DNA from: JAFDVL01 sp043783625
Lineage (GTDB): Bacteria > Acidobacteriota > Blastocatellia > RBC074
Direction of reading: 5' to 3'
NCBI GenBank assembly: GCA_043783625.1
Contig: JAYVZE010000024.1
Location: 1-64,000 of the forward strand
Length of the DNA: 64,000 nt
The position numbers and the translations under genes are program-made. Below the pieces are notes generated by a model. That model searched no databases and was not told the DNA's origin. It saw only the letters and a program-made list of their open reading frames with translations. Of this stretch, positions 47,449 to 56,499 are shown in pieces (position 1 is the first letter of the stretch; each line of letters begins with the position of its first letter).

Positions 47449-47640
47449 CCATTACATTGAGCATGAAAGCAAACAAACAGGTAAGGCAAGTTCGCGCATC
47501 GTCGAATTATTTAATCTAATTATTACAGCACGAATAAACACACACGAAATTATTCAGACAAAAACTATAAAAAGCCTTACGGGCAACCTAATTTGACCCT
47601 TCTGTTACCGGAGCAGAATTGAGAAGGTGAATTAAGCATT

Positions 47641-49125
47641 ATGCAACTGACAGATATTTTTGACCTTTCCCTGCTTGGACGCACAAACACAGAAGCCGTT
47701 GAATACAATCAAGCTGGCACAACTGTTACGCTCACGTTTGGCGACCTCGAAACGCGGAGCAATCGGCTCGCGTCTTTGCTCGCCTCACGCGGCATCACGC
47801 GCGGCGACCGTTTAGGATTTTTTCTGCCGAATCGTATTGAATTTATTGATCTTTTTCTTGCCTGCATAAAATCCGGCATCATCGTCGTTCCGATCAATGT
47901 TCTTTACCGTGAACGCGAAATCAGCCACATCATTTCTGATGCTGAACCTAAAGCCGTAGTCACAACGACTGATCTCGCACAATTTATTCCGGCTGATACG
48001 AACGTTTGGAATATTGATGAATTAGTTGCGGAAGCGAAAAATCATGACAGTGCGCGTGTACGGTTGGCGTTGGATGGCGACGATCCGGCGGCAATTGTGT
48101 ATACGTCAGGCACCACTGGAAAATCAAAAGGCGCAGTACTCACGCACAATAATTTTGCCGTGAACGCGACGAATTTATTAGCGTGCTGGCGCATTACAAG
48201 TACAGATCGTTACTTCGCTGCGTTGCCGTTATTTCATGTACATGGACTCGGCAACGGCATTCACATTTGGTTAGCGAGCGGTTGTAAAATGCGCTTGGTT
48301 GAACGCTTTGACATTAAGAGTGCACCGGAAATTCTCGCCAGTTTTCAGCCCACCCTATTTTTTGGCGTGCCAACAATTTATGTGCGCTTGCTGGAATTGC
48401 CTGATGAACAAGCAAAAATTATCGGCGCGAAAATGAGGTTGTTTGTGAGCGGCTCTGCACCTTTGCCCGCGCAGACGATGGAAGATTTTCAAGTGAAATT
48501 TGGGCATCGCATTTTGGAACGCTACGGCATGAGCGAAACGCTGATGAATATTACGAATCCGTACGAAGGCGAGCGACGTGCGGGCAGTATTGGTTTTCCG
48601 CTTCCCGGCGTCTCCGTCAAAATTCTGAGTCCCGAAATGCAGCCCGTAGCCGATGGCGAAATCGGCGAAGTTTGGGTCAAGGGGCCAAATCTGTGCGCAG
48701 GTTATTGGCGCCGACCGGACGCGACGGCGGAAGCTTTTATTGATGGTTGGTTTCGTACGGGCGATATTGGCGAGCGCAGCGTTGACGGGTATTACACGTT
48801 GCGCGGACGGCGGACGGATTTAATTATTTCCGGCGGCTTCAATATTTATCCACGTGAAATCGAAGAAGTTTTATTAGATCAACCGGGTATCCTCGAAGCT
48901 GTTGTTTGTGGCGTACCTGATGCGCGGCGCGGAGAATTGCCTGTGGCATACATTGTCACGGATGAAAATTTTGACGAGGTCGCCGTCGCCGAAAATTGCC
49001 GCCAATTAATGGCATCATTCAAGCAACCGCGTGCGTTTATTCGCGTCGAAAATTTGCCTCGCACTGCGCTTGGCAAAATTCAGAAACATTTGTTGCCGCC
49101 TGTAAGCATGGAGTACAAGCTTTAG
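47641..49125 (+). CDS. matB: Malonyl-CoA synthetase-like acyl-CoA ligase (MatB type)
   Basis: 494 residues, adenylate-forming enzyme. The phosphate loop is IVYTSGTTGKSKGAVLTH (about 155-172), the adenine motif ERYGMSETLMNITNPYEGERRAG matches the malonate-activating MatB group more than fatty acid ligases, and the hinge and catalytic Lys region follow (WFRTGDIGERSVDGYYTLRGRRTD ... PRTALGKIQKHLL). It would form malonyl-CoA from malonate and CoA. The next gene is a MatC-like carrier, supporting this reading. The last residues MEYKL come from the left arm of an inverted repeat. No malonyl-CoA decarboxylase (MatA) is adjacent. Confidence 0.75.
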   Translation: MQLTDIFDLSLLGRTNTEAVEYNQAGTTVTLTFGDLETRSNRLASLLASRGITRGDRLGFFLPNRIEFIDLFLACIKSGIIVVPINVLYREREISHIISDAEPKAVVTTTDLAQFIPADTNVWNIDELVAEAKNHDSARVRLALDGDDPAAIVYTSGTTGKSKGAVLTHNNFAVNATNLLACWRITSTDRYFAALPLFHVHGLGNGIHIWLASGCKMRLVERFDIKSAPEILASFQPTLFFGVPTIYVRLLELPDEQAKIIGAKMRLFVSGSAPLPAQTMEDFQVKFGHRILERYGMSETLMNITNPYEGERRAGSIGFPLPGVSVKILSPEMQPVADGEIGEVWVKGPNLCAGYWRRPDATAEAFIDGWFRTGDIGERSVDGYYTLRGRRTDLIISGGFNIYPREIEEVLLDQPGILEAVVCGVPDARRGELPVAYIVTDENFDEVAVAENCRQLMASFKQPRAFIRVENLPRTALGKIQKHLLPPVSMEYKL

Positions 49126-49178
49126 CTTGGTTTTACAGTGATGAGAAGTACTACCAAGCTAAAGCTTGTACTCCATGC
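49106..49178. repeat. Perfect 26-base inverted repeat overlapping two genes
   Basis: Arms 49106-49131 and 49153-49178 (GCATGGAGTACAAGC... and its complement) are exact, with a 21-base loop. The left arm encodes the last residues and stop of the acyl-CoA ligase; the right arm contains the ATG of the carrier gene. Confidence 0.9.
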
Positions 49179-50434
49179 AAGAAAATATGAATCCTGCAAT
49201 CGCCTCTTTACTCGCATTATTATTCGCCATCATTCTTTCGATGTTTTCGCGCTTGAATATCGGATTGGTGGCGATTGCGCTCGCGTGGATCGTCGGCGTA
49301 TTTATCGCGGGGATGAAGCCGGAAGCAGTAATGGCGGGCTTTCCAGCGACATTATTTTTGACGCTCGCAGGTGTGACGTTATTATTCGCTTGCGCCGAAA
49401 CGAATGGTACTTTGAAGTTATTGGCACACCGTGCAGTGCAATTCGTACGCGGCAATCATCGCTTATTACCGCTATTATTCTTTGTTCTCGCCTGTGTTAT
49501 TTCCAGTGTCGGCCCCGGCGCAATTTCCAGTGTTGCTTTAGTTGTTCCGTTGGCAATGGTGATTGGCACACGGGCAGGCGTCCCGAATTTCCTGACTGCG
49601 TTGATGGTAGCGAATGGCGCGAATGCCGGAAATCTTTCGCCGATTAGTTCCGTCGGCGTCATTGCGAATACGAAAATGACCGAAGCAGGCATCGGTGGAC
49701 ACGAAGGAAAAGTCTGGTTGGCAAATTTCATTGCACACGCTCTGGTGGCGGCTGTTGCGTATTTTGTCCTGAGCCGCAAACAGCTCGTGACAACTGATGT
49801 TGAGAGGTCGGAAGTGAAAGCTGAATCGCTTTCGCGGACGCAAATGATTACCATTGCGATCATCGCGCTTTGGATTATTGGAGTGATATTTTTCAAATTG
49901 AATTTAGGCTTGAGCGCGTTCGCCGCTGCCACAATTATTATTGGCGTGAGTGCGGCGAATGAAACGGAAGCGATCAAACAAATTCCGTGGAACGTGATTT
50001 TAATGGTCTGCGGCGTTTCGTTGTTGATTGCAATTTTGGAAAAAACCGGCGGGATGGATCAGTTCACGGCTTTGCTGGCACGCCTCGCTTCGCCGAACAG
50101 CATCAATGGAGTCATCGCTTTTTTGACCGGAATTATTTCGACCTACGGCAGCACGTCCGGCGTAGTGCTTCCGGCATTTCTGCCGACTGCGACAAAATTA
50201 GTGCAACAAATGGGCGGCGGCGATTCATTAGCTATCGCGCTGAGCATCAATGTCGGTTCATCGTTAGTAGACGTTTCACCCCTGTCAACATTGGGTGCGC
50301 TGTGCATCGCTACGATCAAGGATGCGAGCGCGGCGAAAATTTTATTTCGGAAATTAATGCTGTGGGGATTTTTGATGAGTGTCGTCGGTGCGATTTTTTG
50401 TTGGTTGTTTGCGGGAATGTTGGCGCGTGTATGA
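49175..50434 (+). CDS. matC: MatC-like dicarboxylate (malonate) carrier
   Basis: 419 residues, about twelve membrane helices, of the ion-transporter superfamily that includes MatC, DcuC and ArsB. Helical hairpin motifs SSVGPGAISSVALVVPLAM and STYGSTSGVVLPAFLPTA are the two inverted reentrant repeats, followed by NVGSSLVDVSPLSTLGALC. It probably imports malonate for the ligase encoded 49 bases upstream. The ATG at 49175 lies inside an inverted repeat; an alternative ATG is four codons further. Confidence 0.75.
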   Translation: MQENMNPAIASLLALLFAIILSMFSRLNIGLVAIALAWIVGVFIAGMKPEAVMAGFPATLFLTLAGVTLLFACAETNGTLKLLAHRAVQFVRGNHRLLPLLFFVLACVISSVGPGAISSVALVVPLAMVIGTRAGVPNFLTALMVANGANAGNLSPISSVGVIANTKMTEAGIGGHEGKVWLANFIAHALVAAVAYFVLSRKQLVTTDVERSEVKAESLSRTQMITIAIIALWIIGVIFFKLNLGLSAFAAATIIIGVSAANETEAIKQIPWNVILMVCGVSLLIAILEKTGGMDQFTALLARLASPNSINGVIAFLTGIISTYGSTSGVVLPAFLPTATKLVQQMGGGDSLAIALSINVGSSLVDVSPLSTLGALCIATIKDASAAKILFRKLMLWGFLMSVVGAIFCWLFAGMLARV

Positions 50435-50437
50435 GTG

Positions 50438-50515
50438 CGGTACAGTACAATGAGCGGTAGCGATTTGGTAAATGCGACGAGTTACCAAATCGCTACCGCT
50501 CATTGTACTGTACCG
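50438..50515. repeat. Perfect 34-base inverted repeat after the carrier gene
   Basis: Arms 50438-50471 and 50482-50515 (CGGTACAGTACAATGAGCGG... and its complement) are exact with a ten-base loop, three bases after the stop codon. It can form one of the strongest hairpins in the window and may also end transcription. Confidence 0.95.
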
Positions 50516-50537
50516 TTACACTAACTCGGATTTTACT

Positions 50538-52115
50538 ATGAAAAAATTAACACTACTTTTTCTCACAATTTTTCTTAGCTTCACTTCGGTGACGGCGAAA
50601 AAACTTGATCCGGCTCCGCTCAAAATTGATTCGGGAATGATTACTGGCACGACCGACAAAAACATTCGCGTCTACAAAGGCATTCCTTACGCCGCGCCTC
50701 CGGTAGGAAATTTGCGTTGGAAAGCTCCGCAGCCCGCTAAAAAATGGGATGGCGTCAAAGCCTTCGATCAGTTCGGCAATGCCTGTCCGCAATCGCCTTA
50801 TCCGGCGACTTCGCTGTACTTCAACCAAGCCGAAAAAATGAGCGAAGATTGTCTTTGCTTGAATGTCTGGACAGGTGCGAAAAAAGCCAATGAAAAGCGT
50901 CCGGTGATGGTCTGGATTCACGGCGGAGCACTGACGCGCGGCTCCAGTTCAATTTCTTTTTACGATGGCGCGGCACTGGCGGCGAAGGGAGTAATTCTTG
51001 TTTCGATCAATTATCGTTTGGGCCCGCTCGGATATTTTTCGCATCCGGCGTTGAGTGCGGAATCGAAGCGGAACACGTCAGGAAATTATGGAATTTTAGA
51101 TCAAATCGCCGCGTTGCAATGGGTGCAGCGTAACATCACAGCCTTTGGTGGTGATCCAAATCGCGTTACGATTTTTGGTGAATCTGCCGGATCGTGGAGT
51201 GTTTGTTCTTTAGTCGCTTCGCCGCTGGCGAAAGGCTTATTTCATCGGGCGATTGGTGAAAGCGGAGGCGTCTTTTCTCCGATGCAATTTTTGCAGGAAA
51301 AGCGATACGGAATTATTTCGGCGGAAGAAACGGGCAAGGCGTTAGCGCAATCTTTGGGTGTGAATGATGGGGTGAATGCATTACAGGAGTTGCGCTCAAA
51401 ATCTGCCGAAGAGTTGATCGCCGCCTTTGATAAAAGCGGTGGTTCAGCGCGTGGAATTGTTGACGGTTACGTTTTTCCTGAAGAAGTCTATTCGATTTTT
51501 GCGAAAGGGAAACAGAATAATGTGCCCGTCATTGTTGGCTCCAACGCGAATGAAGGAAATTCGCTGATTCCTCCGACCATGGTTCCGAAAACGCTGACAG
51601 GTTACAAAGCATATTTGAAAAATCGTTACGGCGCGATGACGGAAGATTTTCTAAAAGTATATCCGGCGGCTTCGGATGCAGAAGTCAGAAATTCATTTTT
51701 GGGAGCTTTTCGAGAAGAAATTTTCACGTGGCAGATGCGGACGTGGGCGCGGATGACGACTGCATCAAAGGCGTGGATGTATTTTTTCTCCCGCATTCCA
51801 CCGCGTCCTGACCGCGAAATTTACGGTGCCTATCATGCGGCTGAAATTCCATACGCTTTTAATAATTTGAGCCGCTCGCCTATTACAAATGAGAAAGCTG
51901 ATTTTGAAGTAGCGAATGCGATGTCGGATTATTGGGTGAATTTTGCTACAACAGGGAACCCGAATAGGAAGGGATTGCCCGCGTGGAGCAGCTATGAAGA
52001 AAAGAGCGAGCCGTTCATCGAATTCGGAGATCAAATCAAAACAGGTAATCATTTGCTGAAGCCACAGAATGATTTTTTTGATGCCTGGTTTTCATCGAAA
52101 CGTGCGAATCCATAA
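50538..52115 (+). CDS. Secreted type-B carboxylesterase
   Basis: 525 residues with a signal peptide (MKKLTLLFLTIFLSFTSVTA). Carboxylesterase/lipase alpha/beta-hydrolase: oxyanion motif VWIHGGALTRGSS, N-terminal disulfide region ACPQSP...SEDCLCLNVW, nucleophile Ser216 in IFGESAGSWSV, and catalytic His in YGAYHAAEIPYAF. Start set at 50538 where the signal peptide begins; the longer reading runs back into the inverted repeat. It hydrolyses esters outside the inner membrane; substrate unknown. Confidence 0.9.
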   Translation: MKKLTLLFLTIFLSFTSVTAKKLDPAPLKIDSGMITGTTDKNIRVYKGIPYAAPPVGNLRWKAPQPAKKWDGVKAFDQFGNACPQSPYPATSLYFNQAEKMSEDCLCLNVWTGAKKANEKRPVMVWIHGGALTRGSSSISFYDGAALAAKGVILVSINYRLGPLGYFSHPALSAESKRNTSGNYGILDQIAALQWVQRNITAFGGDPNRVTIFGESAGSWSVCSLVASPLAKGLFHRAIGESGGVFSPMQFLQEKRYGIISAEETGKALAQSLGVNDGVNALQELRSKSAEELIAAFDKSGGSARGIVDGYVFPEEVYSIFAKGKQNNVPVIVGSNANEGNSLIPPTMVPKTLTGYKAYLKNRYGAMTEDFLKVYPAASDAEVRNSFLGAFREEIFTWQMRTWARMTTASKAWMYFFSRIPPRPDREIYGAYHAAEIPYAFNNLSRSPITNEKADFEVANAMSDYWVNFATTGNPNRKGLPAWSSYEEKSEPFIEFGDQIKTGNHLLKPQNDFFDAWFSSKRANP

Positions 52116-52150
52116 GTACGATAGGCTTTCTATTCACGGTTGTATTTCTT

Positions 52151-53908
52151 ATGAAAATATTTTTATTACTGCTTTTGGGAATTAGTTTGACTGCTTGCCA
52201 GCAGCTTCCATCTGTTGCTGACAAAACAAGCAATCTTCACGATCTTTTCAAAGAAGATTGGGAATGGCAATTGAAAGAATTTCCTGAAATGGCGACGATG
52301 CTCGGAGACAATCGCTATAATAATATGCTGACGGATATTTCACTGGAAGCACGTGAGAAACGAAAAGCGCATGACAAAGAAATGCTCACGAGGATTCAAG
52401 CGATAGATCGAACGAAGCTGGCGGGGCAGGATGCCACTTCTTACGACTTGTTTTTGCGTGATAAGCAAATGGCTATTGACGGACATCGTTTCAAAGAAGC
52501 TTTTGCGCCAATTACGCAAATGAATGGGCCACAAATTGACTTTCCCGGTGTCCTGGAAAACATGCCACTCAAGACGGTTAAGGATTATGAAAATTATGTC
52601 GCTCGACTTAACGTTTATCCCAAATATATTGAGCAAACGATAGCTTTACTGCAACGTGGCATCACTGAAAAATGGGTCAAGCCGGCGGTTCCGTTGCGCA
52701 CAGTTCCGGCCCAAATTGAAGGTCAGATTTTTGACGATCCAACCAAAAGCACAGCGTTCAATCCATTCACAAAATTTTCCGCTGAAATTCCTGAAAACGA
52801 ACGCCCACGCTTAATCGAAGCTGCGAAAAAGGCGATCAGCGAATCGTTCACTCCTGCACTGAAAAAATTGCATGGCTTCGTCAAAGACACCTATTTACCA
52901 GCCTGCACACAATCCATTGCAGTTTCGGAATTGCCCGATGGCAAAGATTTTTATGTGTATTCAGCGAGGCGCGAAACCACTACGAATTTGACGCCGCCGG
53001 AAATTCACGAAATCGGTAAACGCGAAGTCGAACGCATCCGCCGGGACATGGCTGCCGCCATGCAGCAGGCCGGATTCAAAGGTTCATTTCAGGAGTTTCT
53101 GACCTTCCTGCGTACTGATCCACGCTTTTATTTTACGAAGCCGGAAGATTTGTTGAGCGCGACCGCCGTGATTGCCAAACGTGCTGATGCTGAGTTGCCC
53201 AAGCTTTTTGCCGAATTGCCGCGCAATACTTACGGGATCAAAGCTTTTGCCGATTACGAAGCGCCTGCACAAACTACGGGACAGTATCGCCTGGGTGCGA
53301 GCGACGGCTCACGACCGGGTTATTACATGGTCAATACATATCGCCTGGAGATGCGTCCGAAATACGAAATGGAAGCGTTGTCACTACACGAATCAGTGCC
53401 GGGACATCATCTGCAAATCGCGCGGGCGCAAGAGCTGAAAGACTTGCCGGATTTTCGCCGCAACGGGGGCTACACCGCTTTTATTGAAGGGTGGGGATTG
53501 TATTCCGAAAGCTTAGGCACGGAGATGGGATTTTACACCGACCCTTATTCAAAATTTGGACAACTGACTTATGAAATGTGGCGTGCCTGTCGTCTCGTGG
53601 TAGACACAGGAATGCACACGATGGGCTGGACGCGGGAACAGGCGATTAATTTCATGAAGGAAAATACGGCGAAATCTGAACAAGACATCATCGTCGAAAT
53701 TGATCGTTATATTGTGTGGCCGGGGCAAGCGCTGGCATACAAAATTGGTGAACTGAAAATCAAAGAATTACGCGCCAAAGCGAAGCAGGAATTAGGCGAT
53801 AAGTTTGACGTACGAAAATTTCATAATGCCGTATTGGACGATGGGCCGTTGCCGCTGGAAGTTTTAGAGAAGAGCATTAACGAATGGATTGCCGCACAGA
53901 AGAAGTGA
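52151..53908 (+). CDS. DUF885-family lipoprotein, putative metallopeptidase
   Basis: 585 residues. A lipobox LTAC at residues 14-17 marks a lipoprotein. The central HESVPGHHLQIARA motif is the conserved His/Glu cluster of DUF885 proteins, thought to bind zinc; EGWGLYSESLGTEMGFY and VWPGQALAYKIGELKIKELR complete the family pattern. It follows the carboxylesterase by 35 bases, so both may degrade exogenous material. The end overlaps the longest reading of lpxI but not its chosen start. Confidence 0.85.
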   Translation: MKIFLLLLLGISLTACQQLPSVADKTSNLHDLFKEDWEWQLKEFPEMATMLGDNRYNNMLTDISLEAREKRKAHDKEMLTRIQAIDRTKLAGQDATSYDLFLRDKQMAIDGHRFKEAFAPITQMNGPQIDFPGVLENMPLKTVKDYENYVARLNVYPKYIEQTIALLQRGITEKWVKPAVPLRTVPAQIEGQIFDDPTKSTAFNPFTKFSAEIPENERPRLIEAAKKAISESFTPALKKLHGFVKDTYLPACTQSIAVSELPDGKDFYVYSARRETTTNLTPPEIHEIGKREVERIRRDMAAAMQQAGFKGSFQEFLTFLRTDPRFYFTKPEDLLSATAVIAKRADAELPKLFAELPRNTYGIKAFADYEAPAQTTGQYRLGASDGSRPGYYMVNTYRLEMRPKYEMEALSLHESVPGHHLQIARAQELKDLPDFRRNGGYTAFIEGWGLYSESLGTEMGFYTDPYSKFGQLTYEMWRACRLVVDTGMHTMGWTREQAINFMKENTAKSEQDIIVEIDRYIVWPGQALAYKIGELKIKELRAKAKQELGDKFDVRKFHNAVLDDGPLPLEVLEKSINEWIAAQKK

Positions 53909-53937
53909 AAGATTTTGTCAGGGAGATAGATTGTCGA

Positions 53938-54738
53938 ATGAAATATGGACTGATAGCAGGCAACGGGCGTTTCCCTTTTCTCGTGCTCGAAGGTGCGCGA
54001 GCGGAAGGAGTAGAATTAGCCGTGGCTGCCATCAGCGAAGAAGCTGATAAAAATCTTACCGCCAGTACGATTGAATTTGTGAGCGTTGGTCAACTCGGCA
54101 AGCTTATCAAATTTTTCAAGCGTGAAAATATCACGCACGTGATGATGGCGGGGCAGGTGAAGCACGTCCAGATTTTCAAGCTTAATGCCATCCCGGATTT
54201 GCGGATGGCGAAAATGTTGGCACGCTTGAAACGCCGCAATACCGACGCACTACTCGGCGCAGTCGCCGATGAACTTGCCAGCGAAGGCATTACGCTGATT
54301 GATTCGACGACATTTTTGCAACCGTTGCTGGCGCGAGTTGGAACTCTGACAAAACGTGCTCCTGATAAAAACGAACTTGCCGATATTGAATACGGCTTGC
54401 ACGTCGCCAATGAATTAGCGCGGCTCGACCTCGGTCAAACCATCGTCGTCAAAAATCAAGCAGTGGTCGCGCTCGAAGCAATGGAAGGGACTGACGCGAC
54501 AATTCGACGTGCGGCGGAATTAGTGCGTGGGCGTCCGCTGACTGTCATCAAAGTGGCGAAGCCAAATCAAGACATGCGTTTTGATGTTCCGGTGATTGGT
54601 TTGAATACGATTGTCACGATGAAGGAATGCAACGTCACCGCCGTTTCAATCACGGCGGATAAAACGCTGATCTTTGACCGCGAGCAAACGTTAGCCGCCG
54701 CCAATAAAATCAAGCTTGCCATCGTAGCGAATCTATAA
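53938..54738 (+). CDS. lpxI: UDP-2,3-diacylglucosamine pyrophosphatase LpxI
   Basis: 266 residues. Hydrolyses UDP-2,3-diacylglucosamine to lipid X in lipid A synthesis, replacing LpxH. KYGLIAGNGRFPFLVLEGAR opens the protein; MMAGQVKHVQIFKL, the catalytic region NTDALLGAVADELASEGITL, VKNQAVVALEAMEGTDATIRRA and the closing KVAKPNQDMRFDVPVIG are all family blocks. It starts 29 bases after the DUF885 stop and about 14 kb from lpxA, away from its usual neighbours. Confidence 0.95.
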   Translation: MKYGLIAGNGRFPFLVLEGARAEGVELAVAAISEEADKNLTASTIEFVSVGQLGKLIKFFKRENITHVMMAGQVKHVQIFKLNAIPDLRMAKMLARLKRRNTDALLGAVADELASEGITLIDSTTFLQPLLARVGTLTKRAPDKNELADIEYGLHVANELARLDLGQTIVVKNQAVVALEAMEGTDATIRRAAELVRGRPLTVIKVAKPNQDMRFDVPVIGLNTIVTMKECNVTAVSITADKTLIFDREQTLAAANKIKLAIVANL

Positions 54739-54824
54739 AAAGAAATGTTAGCCGACGTGAACAAATTTTCTTGTGTGATGTTCGTCCCTGACATAGCATA
54801 CGGCTTTCGTTAGGATTCAATTCT

Positions 54825-55310
54825 ATGTGGATTATCTGGCTCTTGATTGCAGCAATACTGATCGCGGGGGAAGCCGCGACGACTGGATTCTTTTTGCTCT
54901 GGTTCGGCATCGGAGCCATTGTTGCTGCCGTCCTCGCCTTGCTTGGCGTGACAAGCTTAGCCCTGCAAATCATCGCTTTTCTGATCGTTTCAATTTTACT
55001 GGTTATTTTTTCAAGAACGATTCTTCAGAAATATCTACCGCGCACTTCGGGTGACGCCGACATAAAAACTGGCGTTGATAAAATGATTGGGAGTATTGTG
55101 ACAGTGGTTGCTGCCAGTCAGGGCCTTCGCCATGAATGCGCGGTGAAAGCTTCGGGATCAGTCTGGACGGCATTTCCTGTAAAAGGTGAAGCGCCTTTGC
55201 TTGAAGGCGAATCTGTCGAGATTGAGCGTATCGAAGGCAATTCAATTTATGTGCGCCGCAATAATCCGCGCCGCGAATTTTTGTTTACAGAAACTTCAGG
55301 GAAACAGTAA
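54825..55310 (+). CDS. NfeD-family membrane protein
   Basis: 161 residues. Two to three membrane helices (about 1-65, IIWLLIAAILIAGEAATTGFFLLWFGIGA) and a C-terminal OB-fold (about 85-150, IVTVVAASQGLRHECAVKASG...VEIERIEGNSIYVRR). NfeD proteins pair with SPFH proteins in membrane microdomains and quality control; the SPFH gene follows by 26 bases. Confidence 0.9.
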   Translation: MWIIWLLIAAILIAGEAATTGFFLLWFGIGAIVAAVLALLGVTSLALQIIAFLIVSILLVIFSRTILQKYLPRTSGDADIKTGVDKMIGSIVTVVAASQGLRHECAVKASGSVWTAFPVKGEAPLLEGESVEIERIEGNSIYVRRNNPRREFLFTETSGKQ

Positions 55311-55336
55311 GCGCAGATATTTTCAAGAGGTAAATT

Positions 55337-56341
55337 ATGGAAATTCTACTCCCGTTAATTATTATCGCAGGCATCGTCATGGTGCTGGCAGCCAAGACGG
55401 TTCGCATTGTCCCGCAGGCGACAGTTTTAATTATTGAACGCCTCGGAAAATTTGATCGCGTTGCGACCAGCGGATTAAATATCGTCACGCCGTTTGTAGA
55501 TAAGCCACGCTCGGTGTTTTGGTCGGGGATGCGTTCCGGGATGACTTCGATTGATTTACGCGAGCAGTTTATTGATCTGCCTCCGCAACCTGTTATCACC
55601 CGCGATAACGTCACGATTACCTGCGACAGCGTAGTCTATTGGCAAGTAACTGATCCGATTAAAGCCGTCTACGAGGTGAATGATCTCGCCGGAAGTATGA
55701 TTCAATTGACGATTACGGCAATGCGCAATGTGGTAGGAAATTTGGATTTGGATCACGCGCTGACTTCACGCGATACGATCAATAGTAACTTGCGCGTAGC
55801 ACTCGACGAAGCCACTGATAAATGGGGCGTGAAAGTGACACGTGTAGAATTGAAGAATATTACGCCGCCCGAAGACGTGCGCATTACGATGGAAAAACAA
55901 ATGACGGCGGAACGAAATCGTCGTGCGGTAGTGTTGCAAGCGGACGGCGAAAAATCGGCTGCAATCACACGCGCCGAAGGTGAAAAACAGGCTGCCGTGA
56001 CCCGTGCCGAAGGCGATAAGCAATCGGCGATTTTACAGGCGCAGGGCGCAGCCGAAGCGCGTTTGACAGCGGCTACGGCGGAGGCGGAATCGCTTCGACA
56101 AATCGCCGAAGGAATTTCCGGCGGCAATCCGGCGCAGTATATGATTATGATGAAATACATCGAATCGCTGAAAGAAATGTCGAAATCAAACAATGCGAAA
56201 GTGATTTTCATGCCCGTCGAAACCAGCAGTCTGTTATCAAGCATCGGAGCCTTTAAGGAAGTTTTTGGAGGCGGTGAACAGCTTGAGTCGGGCGCAACGC
56301 CAGTGCAGCGATTGCGTTCGCCGATTGAGGAGAAGCGGTAA
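55337..56341 (+). CDS. SPFH-domain stomatin/paraslipin-like protein
   Basis: 334 residues. One N-terminal membrane anchor (about 3-20), SPFH domain (about 20-200: VPQATVLIIERLGKF, TSIDLREQFIDLPPQPVITRDNVTITCDSVVYWQV) and a coiled coil of repeated RAEGEKQAAVTRAEGDKQSA type. It scaffolds inner-membrane microdomains with the NfeD protein before it. Its TAA is directly followed by a structured element. Confidence 0.9.
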   Translation: MEILLPLIIIAGIVMVLAAKTVRIVPQATVLIIERLGKFDRVATSGLNIVTPFVDKPRSVFWSGMRSGMTSIDLREQFIDLPPQPVITRDNVTITCDSVVYWQVTDPIKAVYEVNDLAGSMIQLTITAMRNVVGNLDLDHALTSRDTINSNLRVALDEATDKWGVKVTRVELKNITPPEDVRITMEKQMTAERNRRAVVLQADGEKSAAITRAEGEKQAAVTRAEGDKQSAILQAQGAAEARLTAATAEAESLRQIAEGISGGNPAQYMIMMKYIESLKEMSKSNNAKVIFMPVETSSLLSSIGAFKEVFGGGEQLESGATPVQRLRSPIEEKR

Positions 56342-56499
56342 AACCGGGAGCGCAAGCATCTTGCTTGCCCCGCGAGCGCGTGTGACGCCGCTCGCGTGAC
56401 GTGGCGAGCGGTTCACTTGATCTTCAGGGTATCCCTCGCCACTACGTTTGCATCGATTCGCTGGCAAACGGAGCCAGCAGGATGCTGGCACTCCCGGTT
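56342..56499. repeat. Structured repeat element filling a convergent gene boundary
   Basis: AACCGGGAG (56342-56350) and its complement CTCCCGGTT (56491-56499) are the ends; inside are GCAAGCATCTTGCTTGC and CCAGCAGGATGCTGG stems and several GGCGAGCG/CGCTCGC blocks. It occupies the whole space between the SPFH stop and the helicase stop, whose TAA it shares. It probably acts as a two-way terminator. Confidence 0.75.
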
